A stretch of 64,000 bases of DNA from JAXMCK01 sp046349395 (GTDB lineage: Bacteria; Pseudomonadota; Alphaproteobacteria; Geminicoccales; Geminicoccaceae), in assembly GCA_046349395.1 (NCBI GenBank), contig JAXMCK010000004.1, positions 682,001 to 746,000 on the forward strand. Direction: 5' to 3'. Under the pieces are notes generated by a model. That model was not told the origin of the DNA, made no database searches, and saw nothing but the letters and a program-made list of their open reading frames with translations. Made by a program: the position numbers and the translations under genes. Positions 10,011 to 19,379 of the stretch are shown piece after piece (positions within the stretch are counted from its first letter, which is position 1; each line of letters begins with the position of its first letter).

Positions 10011-10574
10011 ATGACGTCGAGCTTGCGGGACCTCGCGCGGGGTGCCCTGGCCGAGCTGGGCCAGGTGTTCGAGCGGATGCCGGACACGGCGGCCGACCAG
10101 CTGATCGAGGCGATCCTGGCGGCCCGCCGCATCGCGTTGCACGGTCTCGGCCGCGAGGGCCTGCAGATGCGCGGCTTCGCCATGCGCCTCTTCCATCTGG
10201 GCCGCGACGCGCACGTGGTGGGCGACATGACGACCCCGCCGCTTGGGCCGGACGATCTCCTCGTCGTCTCGATCGGGCCCGGCACGCTGGCGACAACCGA
10301 GGCGCTGATGCGGGTGGCGAAGGACGCAGGTGCGAAGATCGCGATGGTGACGGCCCAGCCTGAGGGCCAGGCGACACGGCTCGCGGACGTCGTGACCGTT
10401 ATCCCCGCCCAGACCATGGCGGACGACAGCGGGTCGAAGGTCTCGGTGCTGCCGATGGGGTCGCTCTACGAGACGGCCCAGATGGTGTTCTTCGAGCTCG
10501 TCATCCTGCGCCTGCGCGACCGGACGAGCGAGACGGCGGTCACCATGCGGGCCCGGCACACCAACCTCGAATAG
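10011..10574 (+). CDS. 6-phospho-3-hexuloisomerase-like SIS protein
   Basis: A 187-residue single-SIS-domain protein, the size of 6-phospho-3-hexuloisomerase (PHI/HxlB). SIS features are HGLGREGLQMRGFAMRLFHLG, VVSIGPG (sugar-phosphate loop) and the C-terminal R(A/M)RHTNLE typical of PHI-like proteins. PHI interconverts 3-hexulose 6-phosphate and fructose 6-phosphate. No partner hexulose-6-phosphate synthase is visible in the window, so formaldehyde fixation is unlikely; isomerisation of a ketose phosphate made by the flanking dehydrogenases is a better guess. Confidence 0.82.
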   Translation: MTSSLRDLARGALAELGQVFERMPDTAADQLIEAILAARRIALHGLGREGLQMRGFAMRLFHLGRDAHVVGDMTTPPLGPDDLLVVSIGPGTLATTEALMRVAKDAGAKIAMVTAQPEGQATRLADVVTVIPAQTMADDSGSKVSVLPMGSLYETAQMVFFELVILRLRDRTSETAVTMRARHTNLE

Positions 10575-10597
10575 ACCAGGATCAGGGGAAGAGCTTG

Positions 10598-11368
10598 ATG
10601 TCGAAGTTCGTCGAGCGGTTCGGCCTCGCGGGCCGGCGGGCGGTCGTGACCGGTGCCTCCAAGGGCATCGGGGTCGAGATTTGCAAGGTGCTGGCGGATG
10701 CCGGGGCCGACATCGCGGCCGTGGCGCGCGACGCAGCGGGGCTCGCGGAGACCAAGGCGGCGGTCGAGGCGCTGGGGCGGCGCTGCATTCCGATCGTGGC
10801 CGACCTCGCGACGATCGAGGGGCCGCAGCACGCGGCCAAGGAGGCCCTCGCCGCTTTCGCCACGGTCGACATCCTGGTCAACAATGCGGGCATCGCGCTC
10901 AACGCCCCGCTGCTGGAAGCCACGGTCGCCGACTGGGACACGACCATGGCCGTGAACCTGCGCGCCCCCTTCCTCATGGCGCAGGCACTGGTGCCGGGCA
11001 TGATCGCGCAGAAGCGCGGCAAGATCGTGAACGTCAGCTCGCAGACGGGCGTGATCGCCCTCGACCTGCACGGCGCCTACGCCGCCAGCAAGGGCGGCCT
11101 CAACGCGCTGACCAAGGTGATGACGGTCGAGTGGGCGAAGCACAACATCCAGAGCAACGCCGTCTGCCCTACCATCGTCATGACGCCCATGGGCCAGAAG
11201 GTCTGGGGCGATCCCGCCAAGAGCGGCCCGATGCTGGCCCGCACCCCGCTCGGCCGCTTCGGCCAGCCGATCGAAGTGGCCGACGTCGTCCTCTTCCTGG
11301 CGTCCTCCGCCTCGGACCTCATCACCGGCGACACGATCATGGTCGAGGGCGGGTTCACGAGCCTCTAA
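10598..11368 (+). CDS. SDR family sugar/polyol oxidoreductase
   Basis: A 256-residue classical short-chain dehydrogenase with TGASKGIG cofactor motif, NNAG, catalytic Ser in VNVSSQTG and YAASKGG (Tyr and Lys). The ATG at 10598, behind AGGGGAAGAG, is preferred over a TTG three bases upstream. It resembles NAD(P)-dependent polyol dehydrogenases such as threitol or xylulose reductases. It lies 23 nt after the SIS isomerase and completes a dehydrogenase-isomerase-dehydrogenase set. Confidence 0.88.
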   Translation: MSKFVERFGLAGRRAVVTGASKGIGVEICKVLADAGADIAAVARDAAGLAETKAAVEALGRRCIPIVADLATIEGPQHAAKEALAAFATVDILVNNAGIALNAPLLEATVADWDTTMAVNLRAPFLMAQALVPGMIAQKRGKIVNVSSQTGVIALDLHGAYAASKGGLNALTKVMTVEWAKHNIQSNAVCPTIVMTPMGQKVWGDPAKSGPMLARTPLGRFGQPIEVADVVLFLASSASDLITGDTIMVEGGFTSL

Positions 11369-11373
11369 CTTCG

Positions 11374-11823
11374 GTGCGCCGCCTCGCGTCGGCCCTGCTC
11401 GCCGCTAGCCTGCTCGGGTCGCTTCCGGCACGAGCCGACGACGCGGCGGCGATCCGGCAGGCGCTGCTGGACTGGACCGACGCCTTCAACGCCGGCCGGG
11501 CCGATCGGGTCTGCGCCCTCTTCGCACCCGACCTGCGCTTCCGCTTTCAGGGCACGCCGGAGCGCGGCTATCCCGAAATGTGCGCCCAGCTACAGCGCGC
11601 CCTCGCCGACCGCGACCACCGGCTCGCCTACAGGCCGGACATCGAGGAGATCATCGTCTCCGGCGACCTCGCCGCCGTCCGCCTCGTCTGGACGAGCGAG
11701 GTGCGCGACGCCGCCGGCAAACTCCTCGAGAGCACCGAAGAGCCGGGGCTCGATCTCTTCCGCCGCGAGCCCGACGGAACGTGGCGGATCTTCCGCTACC
11801 TCGCCTACAGCGAGGCGAAGTAG
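11374..11823 (+). CDS. Small secreted SnoaL/DUF4440-like (NTF2-fold) protein
   Basis: A GTG only 5 nt after the SDR stop opens a 149-residue protein with an N-terminal signal peptide (VRRLASALLAASLLG...ARA) followed by an NTF2-like fold: AIRQALLDWTDAFNAGRADRVCALFAPDL, then alternating strands ending DLFRREPDGTWRIFRYLAYS. The fold hosts many activities and no catalytic set is recognisable. Position suggests it is the last gene of the polyol operon, just before a strong hairpin. Confidence 0.7.
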   Translation: MRRLASALLAASLLGSLPARADDAAAIRQALLDWTDAFNAGRADRVCALFAPDLRFRFQGTPERGYPEMCAQLQRALADRDHRLAYRPDIEEIIVSGDLAAVRLVWTSEVRDAAGKLLESTEEPGLDLFRREPDGTWRIFRYLAYSEAK

Positions 11824-11850
11824 CCGGGGGAGCGCACCGCGCTCCCCCGG
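11824..11850 (+). terminator. GC-rich hairpin after the polyol operon
   Basis: A perfect 12-bp stem (11824-11835 with 11839-11850) and 3-nt loop begins directly after the TAG stop. There is no T-run, so termination is inferred from position and stem strength. Confidence 0.6.
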
Positions 11851-11943
11851 GCCCCCACGGGCGAGTTCAAGCAGGTGGAATCGGGATCGGCCCCGGGCAG
11901 CCGTTTGGGCTGGGGGCTGGATCAGGTCAGGTGGGCATGACGG

Positions 11944-12600
11944 CTAGGGTCCGGCGCGTGCTTTCGGCACGGGTGCCATGACGGGATCCGTCGGCATCGG
12001 CGGCAGGCCGAGGCCGGGGAGCCAGTCGAGCGACGCCGGCACCGGCTTCGCGGGGTCGTGGCCGAGGTCTTCCAGAAGGTCGGCGCGGCGCCAGGCGATC
12101 TCCTCGATCACGCGCATCCGCAGCATGGCGACCACGCGCAGGCGGGCCCGGGCGGCGTAGGCGTCGGACATCGGATCGCACTCACCGGGCGGGGCCGGCG
12201 GTGGCCGGACGGCCGGCTCGCGTGGCGTACGCTTCAGCATCCGCAACACGGACTGCGCCAGGACCTCGAACGGGTCGCGACCGCGCTGGCTCTCGGAGAA
12301 GAACCAGGCGGCGACCCGGGGCTCGCGCTCCTCCATCGCCTCGTGCACGACGACGAGGCTGAGGAAGCGCAGCAGGTGGAGGCGCACGGTGGCCAGCAGG
12401 CCGACGACGTCGCGCCAGGTGGCGAGCAGGCCACCGACCTTGCCGTCGGCCAGCATCGCCCGGACCTCCTCCGGCTGAAGCCGTGCGGCCCTGGCGGCAG
12501 CCACCGGGTCCTGCCCTGCGGCGACCCGGCGGAGCGCCATGGCCTTGCGGCCGGCGACGATGGGCCGGGAGGGATAAGGCGTTGGACGGAAACGAGCCAT
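11944..12600 (-). CDS. Hypothetical protein with an HTH-like N-terminus
   Basis: About 218 residues from the ATG at 12600 (an alternative in-frame start is at 12621). Near the N-terminus GQDPVAAARAARLQPEEVRAML resembles a helix-turn-helix of the kind found in small terminase-like or homeodomain-like proteins. The middle is helical and the C-terminus proline-rich. I do not recognise a family. It may be co-transcribed with the 90-residue gene upstream (about 90 nt away). Confidence 0.55.
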   Translation of the reverse strand: MARFRPTPYPSRPIVAGRKAMALRRVAAGQDPVAAARAARLQPEEVRAMLADGKVGGLLATWRDVVGLLATVRLHLLRFLSLVVVHEAMEEREPRVAAWFFSESQRGRDPFEVLAQSVLRMLKRTPREPAVRPPPAPPGECDPMSDAYAARARLRVVAMLRMRVIEEIAWRRADLLEDLGHDPAKPVPASLDWLPGLGLPPMPTDPVMAPVPKARAGP

Positions 12601-12691
12601 GAGCTGCGTATAGCAGATCATTAGCCTAGGATCAATGTCTCTCTACGGGATGGCGGATGACGACCCTTGCCCGCGCGGCGGCGCCCCCTGC

Positions 12692-12964
12692 TCAGGTCGC
12701 CATGCCGTCGAGTTGGGTCGGCAGGTGGGGCAGCCAGCGCTCCATGTCTAGTTGCTTCTCCATTGCAATCCGAAGTTGAACGGCGGCACCCTGCGGGGTT
12801 CGGACGGCGGTCGCCATGATCTTCGCGAGGATGGCGTCGCAACGTTCCCGCAGGATCTGCTGCGCCGCTTCGTCGTGGTTCTCGCCGACTCGGCGGCATT
12901 CCTCCCAGGCATCCAGCCATTCGGCTTCCCAGGCGAGATGAGGGTCGAGCATCGTGTCGGTCAA
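12692..12964 (-). CDS. Small hypothetical helical protein
   Basis: A 90-residue acidic, helical protein. Its pattern (DPHLAWEAEWLDAWEECRR, then ...ILAKIMATAVRTPQGAAVQLRIAM) matches a loose group of small alphaproteobacterial proteins I recall with the C-terminal signature I..tPA.T..G...KLR. Function is unknown. Codon use looks native. The region immediately upstream (13021-13080) is very AT-rich and may hold its promoter. Confidence 0.55.
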   Translation of the reverse strand: MTDTMLDPHLAWEAEWLDAWEECRRVGENHDEAAQQILRERCDAILAKIMATAVRTPQGAAVQLRIAMEKQLDMERWLPHLPTQLDGMAT

Positions 12965-13641
12965 AGGGCACCTCGTCTTTCTCAGTCGAATGCAATATCC
13001 TCAAGATTGGCTGGAATATCATCAAAAGAAATCCTTTATTTTGAAGCCACTAATGTTAACGCATTTTGTAATTATCGAAGGACATCATGAGCTTGGAACT
13101 TCGGACAACGCGGTGACATCGCGGCAAGACCGATTGCGAGTTGGGCTTTCGGCGCTGGACCACCGCCATGAGCCGGGGCAGCCCCCTTAAAGAAACAGGT
13201 AGCCGGATGGCCCGATCGAGGCAGCTGGTCATACCCATTGAAATCGCTCAGCGCGGGAAAACATCATTCGCTTGGACGGCCTTTTTGGCAGCGATATGCC
13301 GAGGCGGACGGACAGATGCAGCCGAGGGCTGATATCTGCCCTGCCCAGACGAGCAGCGATCGGCTGGCAGTGGTGGTCCGTTCCACGGTGCACCAGCGTG
13401 TTTGCGAGCAGAATCGTGCAGATCGCCCGGCGGCCTCTAACACCCCTTTACAGCATGTGGATTCTACGTATCCGAAGTGCGGTCGACCACAAGTCGACAG
13501 CACACCCGCGGACGATCATATCTCGGAGGCGAGGAGCGCCTTACTGCGACATCGGTTGCATCCCGCCCATGCTTCGACCCTGGTGACAGGTTATGCGGAC
13601 AGCGTTTCGCGTAACGTGAGTCGTGGACGAGAGATCAGAAG
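12965..13641. other. Gene-poor interval with an AT-rich core
   Basis: No convincing gene in any frame. The 60 bases at 13021-13080 are only 28% G+C by hand count, far below the surroundings, and then the sequence returns to mixed composition. It may be the promoter region for the flanking genes or a decayed remnant. Confidence 0.5.
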
Positions 13642-14676
13642 ATGCCCCGTCTCTTGGTGCCGGTCGGTCATGACATACCGACCGCTTTAACGCGCGACCG
13701 GTACTCCCGGCGATGCGCCCAGGAACTCGAAAAGCGGGGCGTGAGATGGCAGCCTTTGGCGCGCGAGCACGGTCTCGACCTCGCGCGGCCGGCGACGCCG
13801 GGAGACTGGGTCCTGGCCCGCCATCAGCACGCCTTCGCACGCGACGCCGAGAGTCTGGCCGGCGATCCATTGTTCGGCTGGTCGCTCGGTGCATGGGATC
13901 TTCGCGATCTCGGGCTGTACGGCTACTCGGTACTGAATGCGCCCGATCTGCGGTCCGCCTTGCGGCTGATGATCGATCTGGTGAGCCTGGAGACCGAGGC
14001 GGCGCAACTGCGTCTTCAAGTGCAGAACGGCGAGGCAGCCCTGGTGCAGACCTGGGTGCCGATCACGGTCAAGAGCGCTTCCTGGCTCAACATGTTTCTC
14101 TGCGCGTTGCGCCAACTCATCGGGCCGGACTTCGTGCCGCTGCATATGGGTCGCTACGAGACCGATCCAAACCGGTCGGCCCGCCTGTCGGACCTTGTGG
14201 GCATGTCGATCGAAGATCTCGACACGCCGATTGCGTTCGTGACGTTCGAGGAACGCCTGCTGGATCATCCTGTGATCGGTGCCGACGAGATGCTGGCCCA
14301 GGCGCTGCAGCAGTGCTGGTTGTCGGACCGGGCCGACCTGGCCGCCCGTCATGCGGAGTTGGCGGACCTTGCGGATGCGATCGTGCCGCTGCTCGTGAAG
14401 GGCATGCCTTCCCTCGATGCTGCCGCCTGTGCCCTCGGTGTCTCGACGGCAGAGCTGCGATGCGGCCTCGATCGCATCGGCTGCAGCCTGTCCGGCCTGG
14501 TCGACGCGATCCGCTCTGGGCTGTCGACGCGCGTCCTGACTAAGCCCGACATGACCGTGGTCCGTGCCACCAAGGCCCTCGGCTTCGACGAGCCGGACGA
14601 GCTGAGCCGGGCCTATGAGCGCTGGTGGGGCCGGCCGCTGCGCAACGGCTACGGGCGCTCACTGCGCTACGAGTGA
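13642..14676 (+). CDS. AraC-family transcriptional regulator (arabinose-binding-like N-domain, divergent HTH)
   Basis: 344 residues. The N-terminal half matches the AraC_binding-like domain of OruR-type regulators (DPLFGWSLGAWDLRDLGLYGYSVLNAPDLRSALR). The C-terminal ~90 residues align with the AraC double HTH and keep ALGFDEPDELSRAYERWWGRPLRNG, but the first helix pair is weak. It is likely a ligand-responsive regulator; targets are not deducible. It ends inside the possible start region of the following kinase. Confidence 0.75.
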   Translation: MPRLLVPVGHDIPTALTRDRYSRRCAQELEKRGVRWQPLAREHGLDLARPATPGDWVLARHQHAFARDAESLAGDPLFGWSLGAWDLRDLGLYGYSVLNAPDLRSALRLMIDLVSLETEAAQLRLQVQNGEAALVQTWVPITVKSASWLNMFLCALRQLIGPDFVPLHMGRYETDPNRSARLSDLVGMSIEDLDTPIAFVTFEERLLDHPVIGADEMLAQALQQCWLSDRADLAARHAELADLADAIVPLLVKGMPSLDAAACALGVSTAELRCGLDRIGCSLSGLVDAIRSGLSTRVLTKPDMTVVRATKALGFDEPDELSRAYERWWGRPLRNGYGRSLRYE

Positions 14677-14738
14677 GGCGGCGCAGAAGCGTCGGCCGTC
14701 ACGCGTCCCTGACCGGTAGCGTCGCGGTCCGCCGATCG

Positions 14739-16256
14739 TTGAGGGTCGGCACTAACGGTCCGCCCCTCGACTGTTTCGACCTCCCCGTGCATCCTCGCCC
14801 GGACGAGGCCGGACGCGTCATCGGCCTGACGTGCGTAGCGACGGACGTGACCGAGCAGAAGCGTACGCAGAATGCCCTGGCGACGAGCGAGGCGCGGTTG
14901 CGGGGTGCGGCGCGGGCCGCCGTGTTCGGCATCCACGAGTTCGACCCGTCCCGCCAGGAGGCGACCTGGTCACCGGAGATGGGCCGTATCCTGGGTATCC
15001 CGGCCGACGGACCGAAGTCACCCCAGGACGTCCTGACGACCGTGCATCCTGACGACCGGGACCGCGTGAGCGCCGAGATGGCGGCGATCCAGCATCGGGT
15101 CGGACCTTACGAGATCGAATGCCGGATCATGCGCCCCGACGGCGAGACGCGCTGGATCATGGATCGTGGGGAAGCGGTAGGGCCGCTGGATCCCGGGACG
15201 GGTCGCGTTTTCCGCATCACCGGCACGGTGATCGACATCACCGAGCGCAAGCTCGTCGAGGAGCGGCTGAGGGCGGCGCACGACACCTTCCGGCATCTCG
15301 TCGACCGCTCGCCCTTCGGCATCTATGTGGTCGATGCGGATTTCCGCCTCGTCCAGGTCAGCGACGGTGCGCAGAAGGTGTTCTCGAACGTGCGGCCGCT
15401 GATCGGGCGGGACTTCGCCGAGGTGCTGCGTGCCATCTGGCCGGAGCCCTTCGCCAGCGAGGCCATCGGCCGCTTCCGCCACACGCTTGTGACCGGCGAG
15501 GCCTTCCACGCGCCGACCACGGTCGAGCAGCGGGCGGATATCGGCGATACCGAAGCCTACGATTGGAAGCTCGAGCGGATCGCGCTGCCGGACGGGCGGC
15601 CGGGCGTGGTCTGCCACTTCTACGACCTCACGGAACGGCAGCGGCAGGAGGACCACATCAAGTTCCTGATGCGGGAGGTGAACCACCGCTCGCAGAACCT
15701 GCTGGCGCTGATCCAGGGCATCGTGCGCCTGACGGCACCCAAGGACACCGACGACTTCATCGAGCGGTTCGGCGAGCGGCTGCGATCGCTGGGGGCGGCG
15801 CAGACGCTGCTCGTCAACAATGTCTGGCGATCGGTGCCGCTGGACGATCTCGTGCGTTCGCAGCTCTCGCATCTCTCGGATCGTATCGACACGCGGATCG
15901 CGATCACCGGCCCGGCGGTGTCGCTCTCGCCGGCAGCGGCGCAGGCCCTGGGACTGGCGCTGCACGAGCTGGCGACCAACGCGGCCAAGCACGGCGCCCT
16001 GTCGACGGATGCCGGTCGCGTCGAGGTCGCCTGGGGGACCCGGATCGGGGCGGATGCCGCTCCCCTGTTCGTCATGAGCTGGACGGAGCGCGACGGGCCA
16101 CCGGTTGCACCGCCGCGGCATCTCGGCTTCGGCACGGAGGTGACGACGACCATGACCCGGATGAGCCTCGGCGGCGAGGTCACGGTCGACTACGCGCCGG
16201 GCGGCTTCCTGTGGAAAGTCGCCTGCCCGCTCGGGAACATCGCGGAAGCGCGGTAG
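14739..16256 (+). CDS. HWE-family sensor histidine kinase, PAS-containing, apparently N-terminally truncated
   Basis: The frame opens with only the second half of a PAS/PAC domain (PPLDCFDLPVHPRPDEAGRV...VATDVTEQKR), followed by two complete PAS domains and an HWE kinase core: phospho-acceptor EVNHRSQNLLALIQGI, N-box LHELATNAAKHGALS, and the W-x-E of SWTERDGPP with GFG. No transmembrane segment is seen, so it is probably cytosolic. The start is uncertain: TTG 14739 is used here, GTG 14625 would overlap the AraC gene by 52 nt, and GTG 14787 is also possible. No response regulator is adjacent. HWE kinases often feed general-stress or light responses. Confidence 0.8.
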   Translation: MRVGTNGPPLDCFDLPVHPRPDEAGRVIGLTCVATDVTEQKRTQNALATSEARLRGAARAAVFGIHEFDPSRQEATWSPEMGRILGIPADGPKSPQDVLTTVHPDDRDRVSAEMAAIQHRVGPYEIECRIMRPDGETRWIMDRGEAVGPLDPGTGRVFRITGTVIDITERKLVEERLRAAHDTFRHLVDRSPFGIYVVDADFRLVQVSDGAQKVFSNVRPLIGRDFAEVLRAIWPEPFASEAIGRFRHTLVTGEAFHAPTTVEQRADIGDTEAYDWKLERIALPDGRPGVVCHFYDLTERQRQEDHIKFLMREVNHRSQNLLALIQGIVRLTAPKDTDDFIERFGERLRSLGAAQTLLVNNVWRSVPLDDLVRSQLSHLSDRIDTRIAITGPAVSLSPAAAQALGLALHELATNAAKHGALSTDAGRVEVAWGTRIGADAAPLFVMSWTERDGPPVAPPRHLGFGTEVTTTMTRMSLGGEVTVDYAPGGFLWKVACPLGNIAEAR

Positions 16257-16350
16257 GGGCAGACTGACCGGGTCGAGCCGGCGGGAGGGAGCGACCTTCC
16301 CCAGAGAGCGGCGTTGGAGCGGGCATCGAATTGCTGCCCGGAGGATCTTC

Positions 16351-17118
16351 ATGTTGTTCCGCTTCGCCCTCGCCTGCCTGCTGCCGCTGCTGGCGGTCGC
16401 TGCCGCGGCCGCCCAGACGACACCGCCCGCGGCGAGCCCGCCGGGCGAGGACAAGGGTGTGGGAACCCGCCTGCTCGAGACGGGTGCCGCCATGGTGCAG
16501 GGCGACGCCCCGGTGGACGCGCTGGACGTGCATCTCGTCGGGTTCCACCCGATGAAGGACGATCCCTCGCACCAGATCGAAGCCCACCATTTCTGCCGGC
16601 AGGTGAACGAGGACTTCATGCAGTGTGCGCTGTTCGACGGCAATTCGGCGACGGCGAACCTGACCGGCGTCGAGTACATCGTCTCCGAGCGGCTGTTTTT
16701 GACGCTTCCGCGCGAGGAGAGGCGGTTCTGGCACCCGCACAATTTCGAGATCCTCTCGGGCCAGCTGATTGCCCCCGGCGTGCCGGAGCCGGCCGAGCAC
16801 GCGCTGATGCGGGGCAAGATGAACAGCTACGGCAAGACTTGGCACACCTGGGACACCGCGCAGGGTGCCGACGGCGACCTCGCTTTGCCGCTGGGCCCGC
16901 CGCGGCTCGCCTGGTCGTTCAACCGGCTGGGCGAGGCGCAGGCGGAGCTGGTCGCGGCCCGCGACCGGCGGCTGGGGGTGAGCACCGAAGCCACGCGCGA
17001 GGCGCGGCAGGATCTGGTGCCGCTGGCGAAGCCGCAGGTCGGCGTCGACGCGCTGAAGGACCGCTATGCCGGGCCGACGCAGGCGATCCCGGGGGTGGTC
17101 GACGCCCGGGCGCGTTGA
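16351..17118 (+). CDS. Secreted DUF1264/OBAP-like protein
   Basis: 255 residues with a clear signal peptide (MLFRFALACLLPLLAVAAAAAQ). The body matches the DUF1264 family, related to plant oil-body-associated proteins, with HLVGFHPMKDDPSHQIEAHHFCRQVNEDFMQC, EYIVSERLF, and WHPHNFEILSGQL. The biochemical role is unknown. GGAGGA lies just upstream of the ATG. It converges on the MscS gene with almost no gap. Confidence 0.85.
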   Translation: MLFRFALACLLPLLAVAAAAAQTTPPAASPPGEDKGVGTRLLETGAAMVQGDAPVDALDVHLVGFHPMKDDPSHQIEAHHFCRQVNEDFMQCALFDGNSATANLTGVEYIVSERLFLTLPREERRFWHPHNFEILSGQLIAPGVPEPAEHALMRGKMNSYGKTWHTWDTAQGADGDLALPLGPPRLAWSFNRLGEAQAELVAARDRRLGVSTEATREARQDLVPLAKPQVGVDALKDRYAGPTQAIPGVVDARAR

Positions 17119-17125
17119 GTCCGCG

Positions 17126-19066
17126 TCAGCTCTGGAACGGGGTTCCTTCGCGCAGGCGGAAACCCCGCAGCAGGCCCGACCAGCCGTTGGGACGTGGCCG
17201 CTCGTCCAGTGACGTGGCGGGTGCCGTCTCGCGTCGGCGTCGGTGCGGCGAGCCCGGGGGCGGATAGGCCAGGGTGTCCTCCATCTCGGCGCGCTCGGCA
17301 TAGTCGTAGTCGGGGAACGGCAGGCGGGTTTCCTTGCGCCAGCGCTGCACGGCCTCCTCGGCCTCGGCGGCGCGCCCCTGGTCGAGGCCCGGATCGCGGC
17401 TGACATGGACGGCCTGGGCGGGGATGGCGAACTCGGAGCCGGCGTCGCGCACGATCTCGGCGATGCGCAGCGCCAGATCCTCGCGCACGGCCAGAAACTC
17501 GTTCCAGTCGATGGCGTGGACGAAGGCGAAGAGCTCGAGCTGGATGCCGGTCGGCTTGTAACCCGCCACGCGCACGCGGGCCGGGTCGTTCATGACTTCG
17601 GGATGCTGGATCAGGAGCTTGCGGATCTTGGCCACGATGTAGCGGAGCTGGTCCGGCGTCGTCTCCGTGCGCAGCTCGAGGGTCGTGTTGAGCAGGTTCA
17701 TGTCGCGGCGGCTGTAGTTGACGATCTGCAGCTGGGCGAAGTCGGCATTGGGGACGGTGATCACCGTCCGGTCGAGGCCGCGGATGCGCGTCGAGCGCAG
17801 GCCGATCTCCTCGACGGTGCCGAGCTTGTCGCCGAAGGCGCAGAACTCGCCGACACGGACGGGCTTGTCGGCGAACAGCACGAAGCCGGCGATGACGTTC
17901 TCCAGCGTCGGGCGGATGGCGAGTGCCACGGCGAGGCCGCCCACACCGAGGCCGGCAAGGATCGGGGCGATGCTGAGGCCCAGCTCGGCGGCGGCGTGGA
18001 GCAGGACGAGCAGGGCCGCCAGGATGCTGAGAATTCGGAAGCAGAGCCGGATCAGCGCCGCGTCGAGGCTCTTCGAGCTGGTCGTGGACAGCCGGATGAC
18101 CAGCTGGCCGATGCCGGAGATGATCGTGCCGGCGAGCCAGGCGAGGAGGCCGTAGGTCACGGTGGTGAGGAACACGGTGACCCACAGGCCCGGCTGGCCG
18201 CGCAGCAGGACCATGTCGTTGAGGAAGGCGGCGAGGAGGAAGGCCAGCGCGATGGCGGCACTGGCCGCACCGAGCCCGCCGACCGGCCAGCCCCGGCCGG
18301 TGGCGTGGCAGGCCCGGTCCCATCGCCGGCCGAGGCCCCAGGCGAGCCAGCCCAGCGTGACGACGAGGCCGAAGGCGGCGAGGGCGGCGGTCCATTTCCA
18401 CAGGGGCTGCTCCACCAAGGGCGCATGTGCCCAGGCCGGCAGGCGGGCGATCCCGGCGGCCAGCGCCGCCGGCATGCCGAGGCCCGGTGCGGAGCGCCAG
18501 GCGCCGATGACGTCCTCCGGGCCGCGCCGGACCGGCAGCTCCTTGACGAGGTCGTAGAAGTGCGCCGCCCGCTGCACGGTGGCTTCGGTGAAGAGATAGT
18601 CGCCGGCGCGCGGGCCGTCCGCGACCTTGGCGATCACGATCTCCGTGCCCGGCACCGTCCACTGCGTGCGGCCGGCGCGCTCCAACTCCTCGGCGGTGGG
18701 GACTGCCCCCTCGTCGGGCAGGTCGAGGCGGGCCAGCGTCTCGTAGAGATAGAGGGCGCTGTCGATGCCGATCTCGAAGATGAGCGCCTCGCCGACATGG
18801 CGCAGATCGAGGGTGTGCAGCGCCCGCTGGGCGGGGACCAGCGTCTCGGCGCGGCCGGAGCGGTTCCGCCAGCGCTCATAGGCCTCCCCGACATTGGCGA
18901 GGAAGGAACGCAGGGTCGCGCGCGGGCTCGACGTGTCCGCCGGCTGCAGCCGCGCGGTGGCGGTATCGGCGGCCTCGGCGGGGGTAGCGGCGCAGAAGGC
19001 CAGCACCAGAAGCAGGGCTCGAAGGACCGCCAGCCGGCGCCCGAGCGTCGCTGCGCCATCGATCAT
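17126..19066 (-). CDS. Mechanosensitive ion channel, MscS family
   Basis: 646 residues: signal peptide, a periplasmic N-domain (to ~190), several transmembrane helices (about 205-395) and the MscS core. The pore and beta domain are represented by LGVGGLAVALAIRPTLENVIAGFVLFADKPVRVGEFC and the phrase TVITVPNADFAQLQIVNYSRRD, followed by the alpha/beta C-domain and a charged tail. It should gate solute efflux on hypo-osmotic shock in the inner membrane. Apparently monocistronic. Confidence 0.92.
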   Translation of the reverse strand: MIDGAATLGRRLAVLRALLLVLAFCAATPAEAADTATARLQPADTSSPRATLRSFLANVGEAYERWRNRSGRAETLVPAQRALHTLDLRHVGEALIFEIGIDSALYLYETLARLDLPDEGAVPTAEELERAGRTQWTVPGTEIVIAKVADGPRAGDYLFTEATVQRAAHFYDLVKELPVRRGPEDVIGAWRSAPGLGMPAALAAGIARLPAWAHAPLVEQPLWKWTAALAAFGLVVTLGWLAWGLGRRWDRACHATGRGWPVGGLGAASAAIALAFLLAAFLNDMVLLRGQPGLWVTVFLTTVTYGLLAWLAGTIISGIGQLVIRLSTTSSKSLDAALIRLCFRILSILAALLVLLHAAAELGLSIAPILAGLGVGGLAVALAIRPTLENVIAGFVLFADKPVRVGEFCAFGDKLGTVEEIGLRSTRIRGLDRTVITVPNADFAQLQIVNYSRRDMNLLNTTLELRTETTPDQLRYIVAKIRKLLIQHPEVMNDPARVRVAGYKPTGIQLELFAFVHAIDWNEFLAVREDLALRIAEIVRDAGSEFAIPAQAVHVSRDPGLDQGRAAEAEEAVQRWRKETRLPFPDYDYAERAEMEDTLAYPPPGSPHRRRRETAPATSLDERPRPNGWSGLLRGFRLREGTPFQS

Positions 19067-19379
19067 TCAGACCGTCCCATATCCGTCGGGGTCCGGTACG
19101 CCGGCGGTGCGGCGCGTCCGTGCATCCCTTGCCGCGCTGCAGCAAGACGACGGCATGGCAATCAGGGCTCGCACCGGGCGTCAACCCGAAAGGCCCGAGC
19201 GGCCGAATGCAGAGATGCTGGTCGTTCACGGGCGGTCCGCGAGACGTGGCAGGCGGATCACGGTCTCGCCGCCTGCGTTGCCGGAAGGCGATAGTTTAAG
19301 AAGCGATCCGACGCGCCGCGACGGGGAGGTTGGGGAGGATCGATCGAGCCGGGGCGGCCTGGCACGAAGCGAGCGATAC

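Noticed and set aside
17243..19294. 683-codon + strand frame opposite the MscS gene
   Set aside because: Product is repetitive and acidic/Arg-rich with no family; the minus-strand MscS gene is unambiguous.
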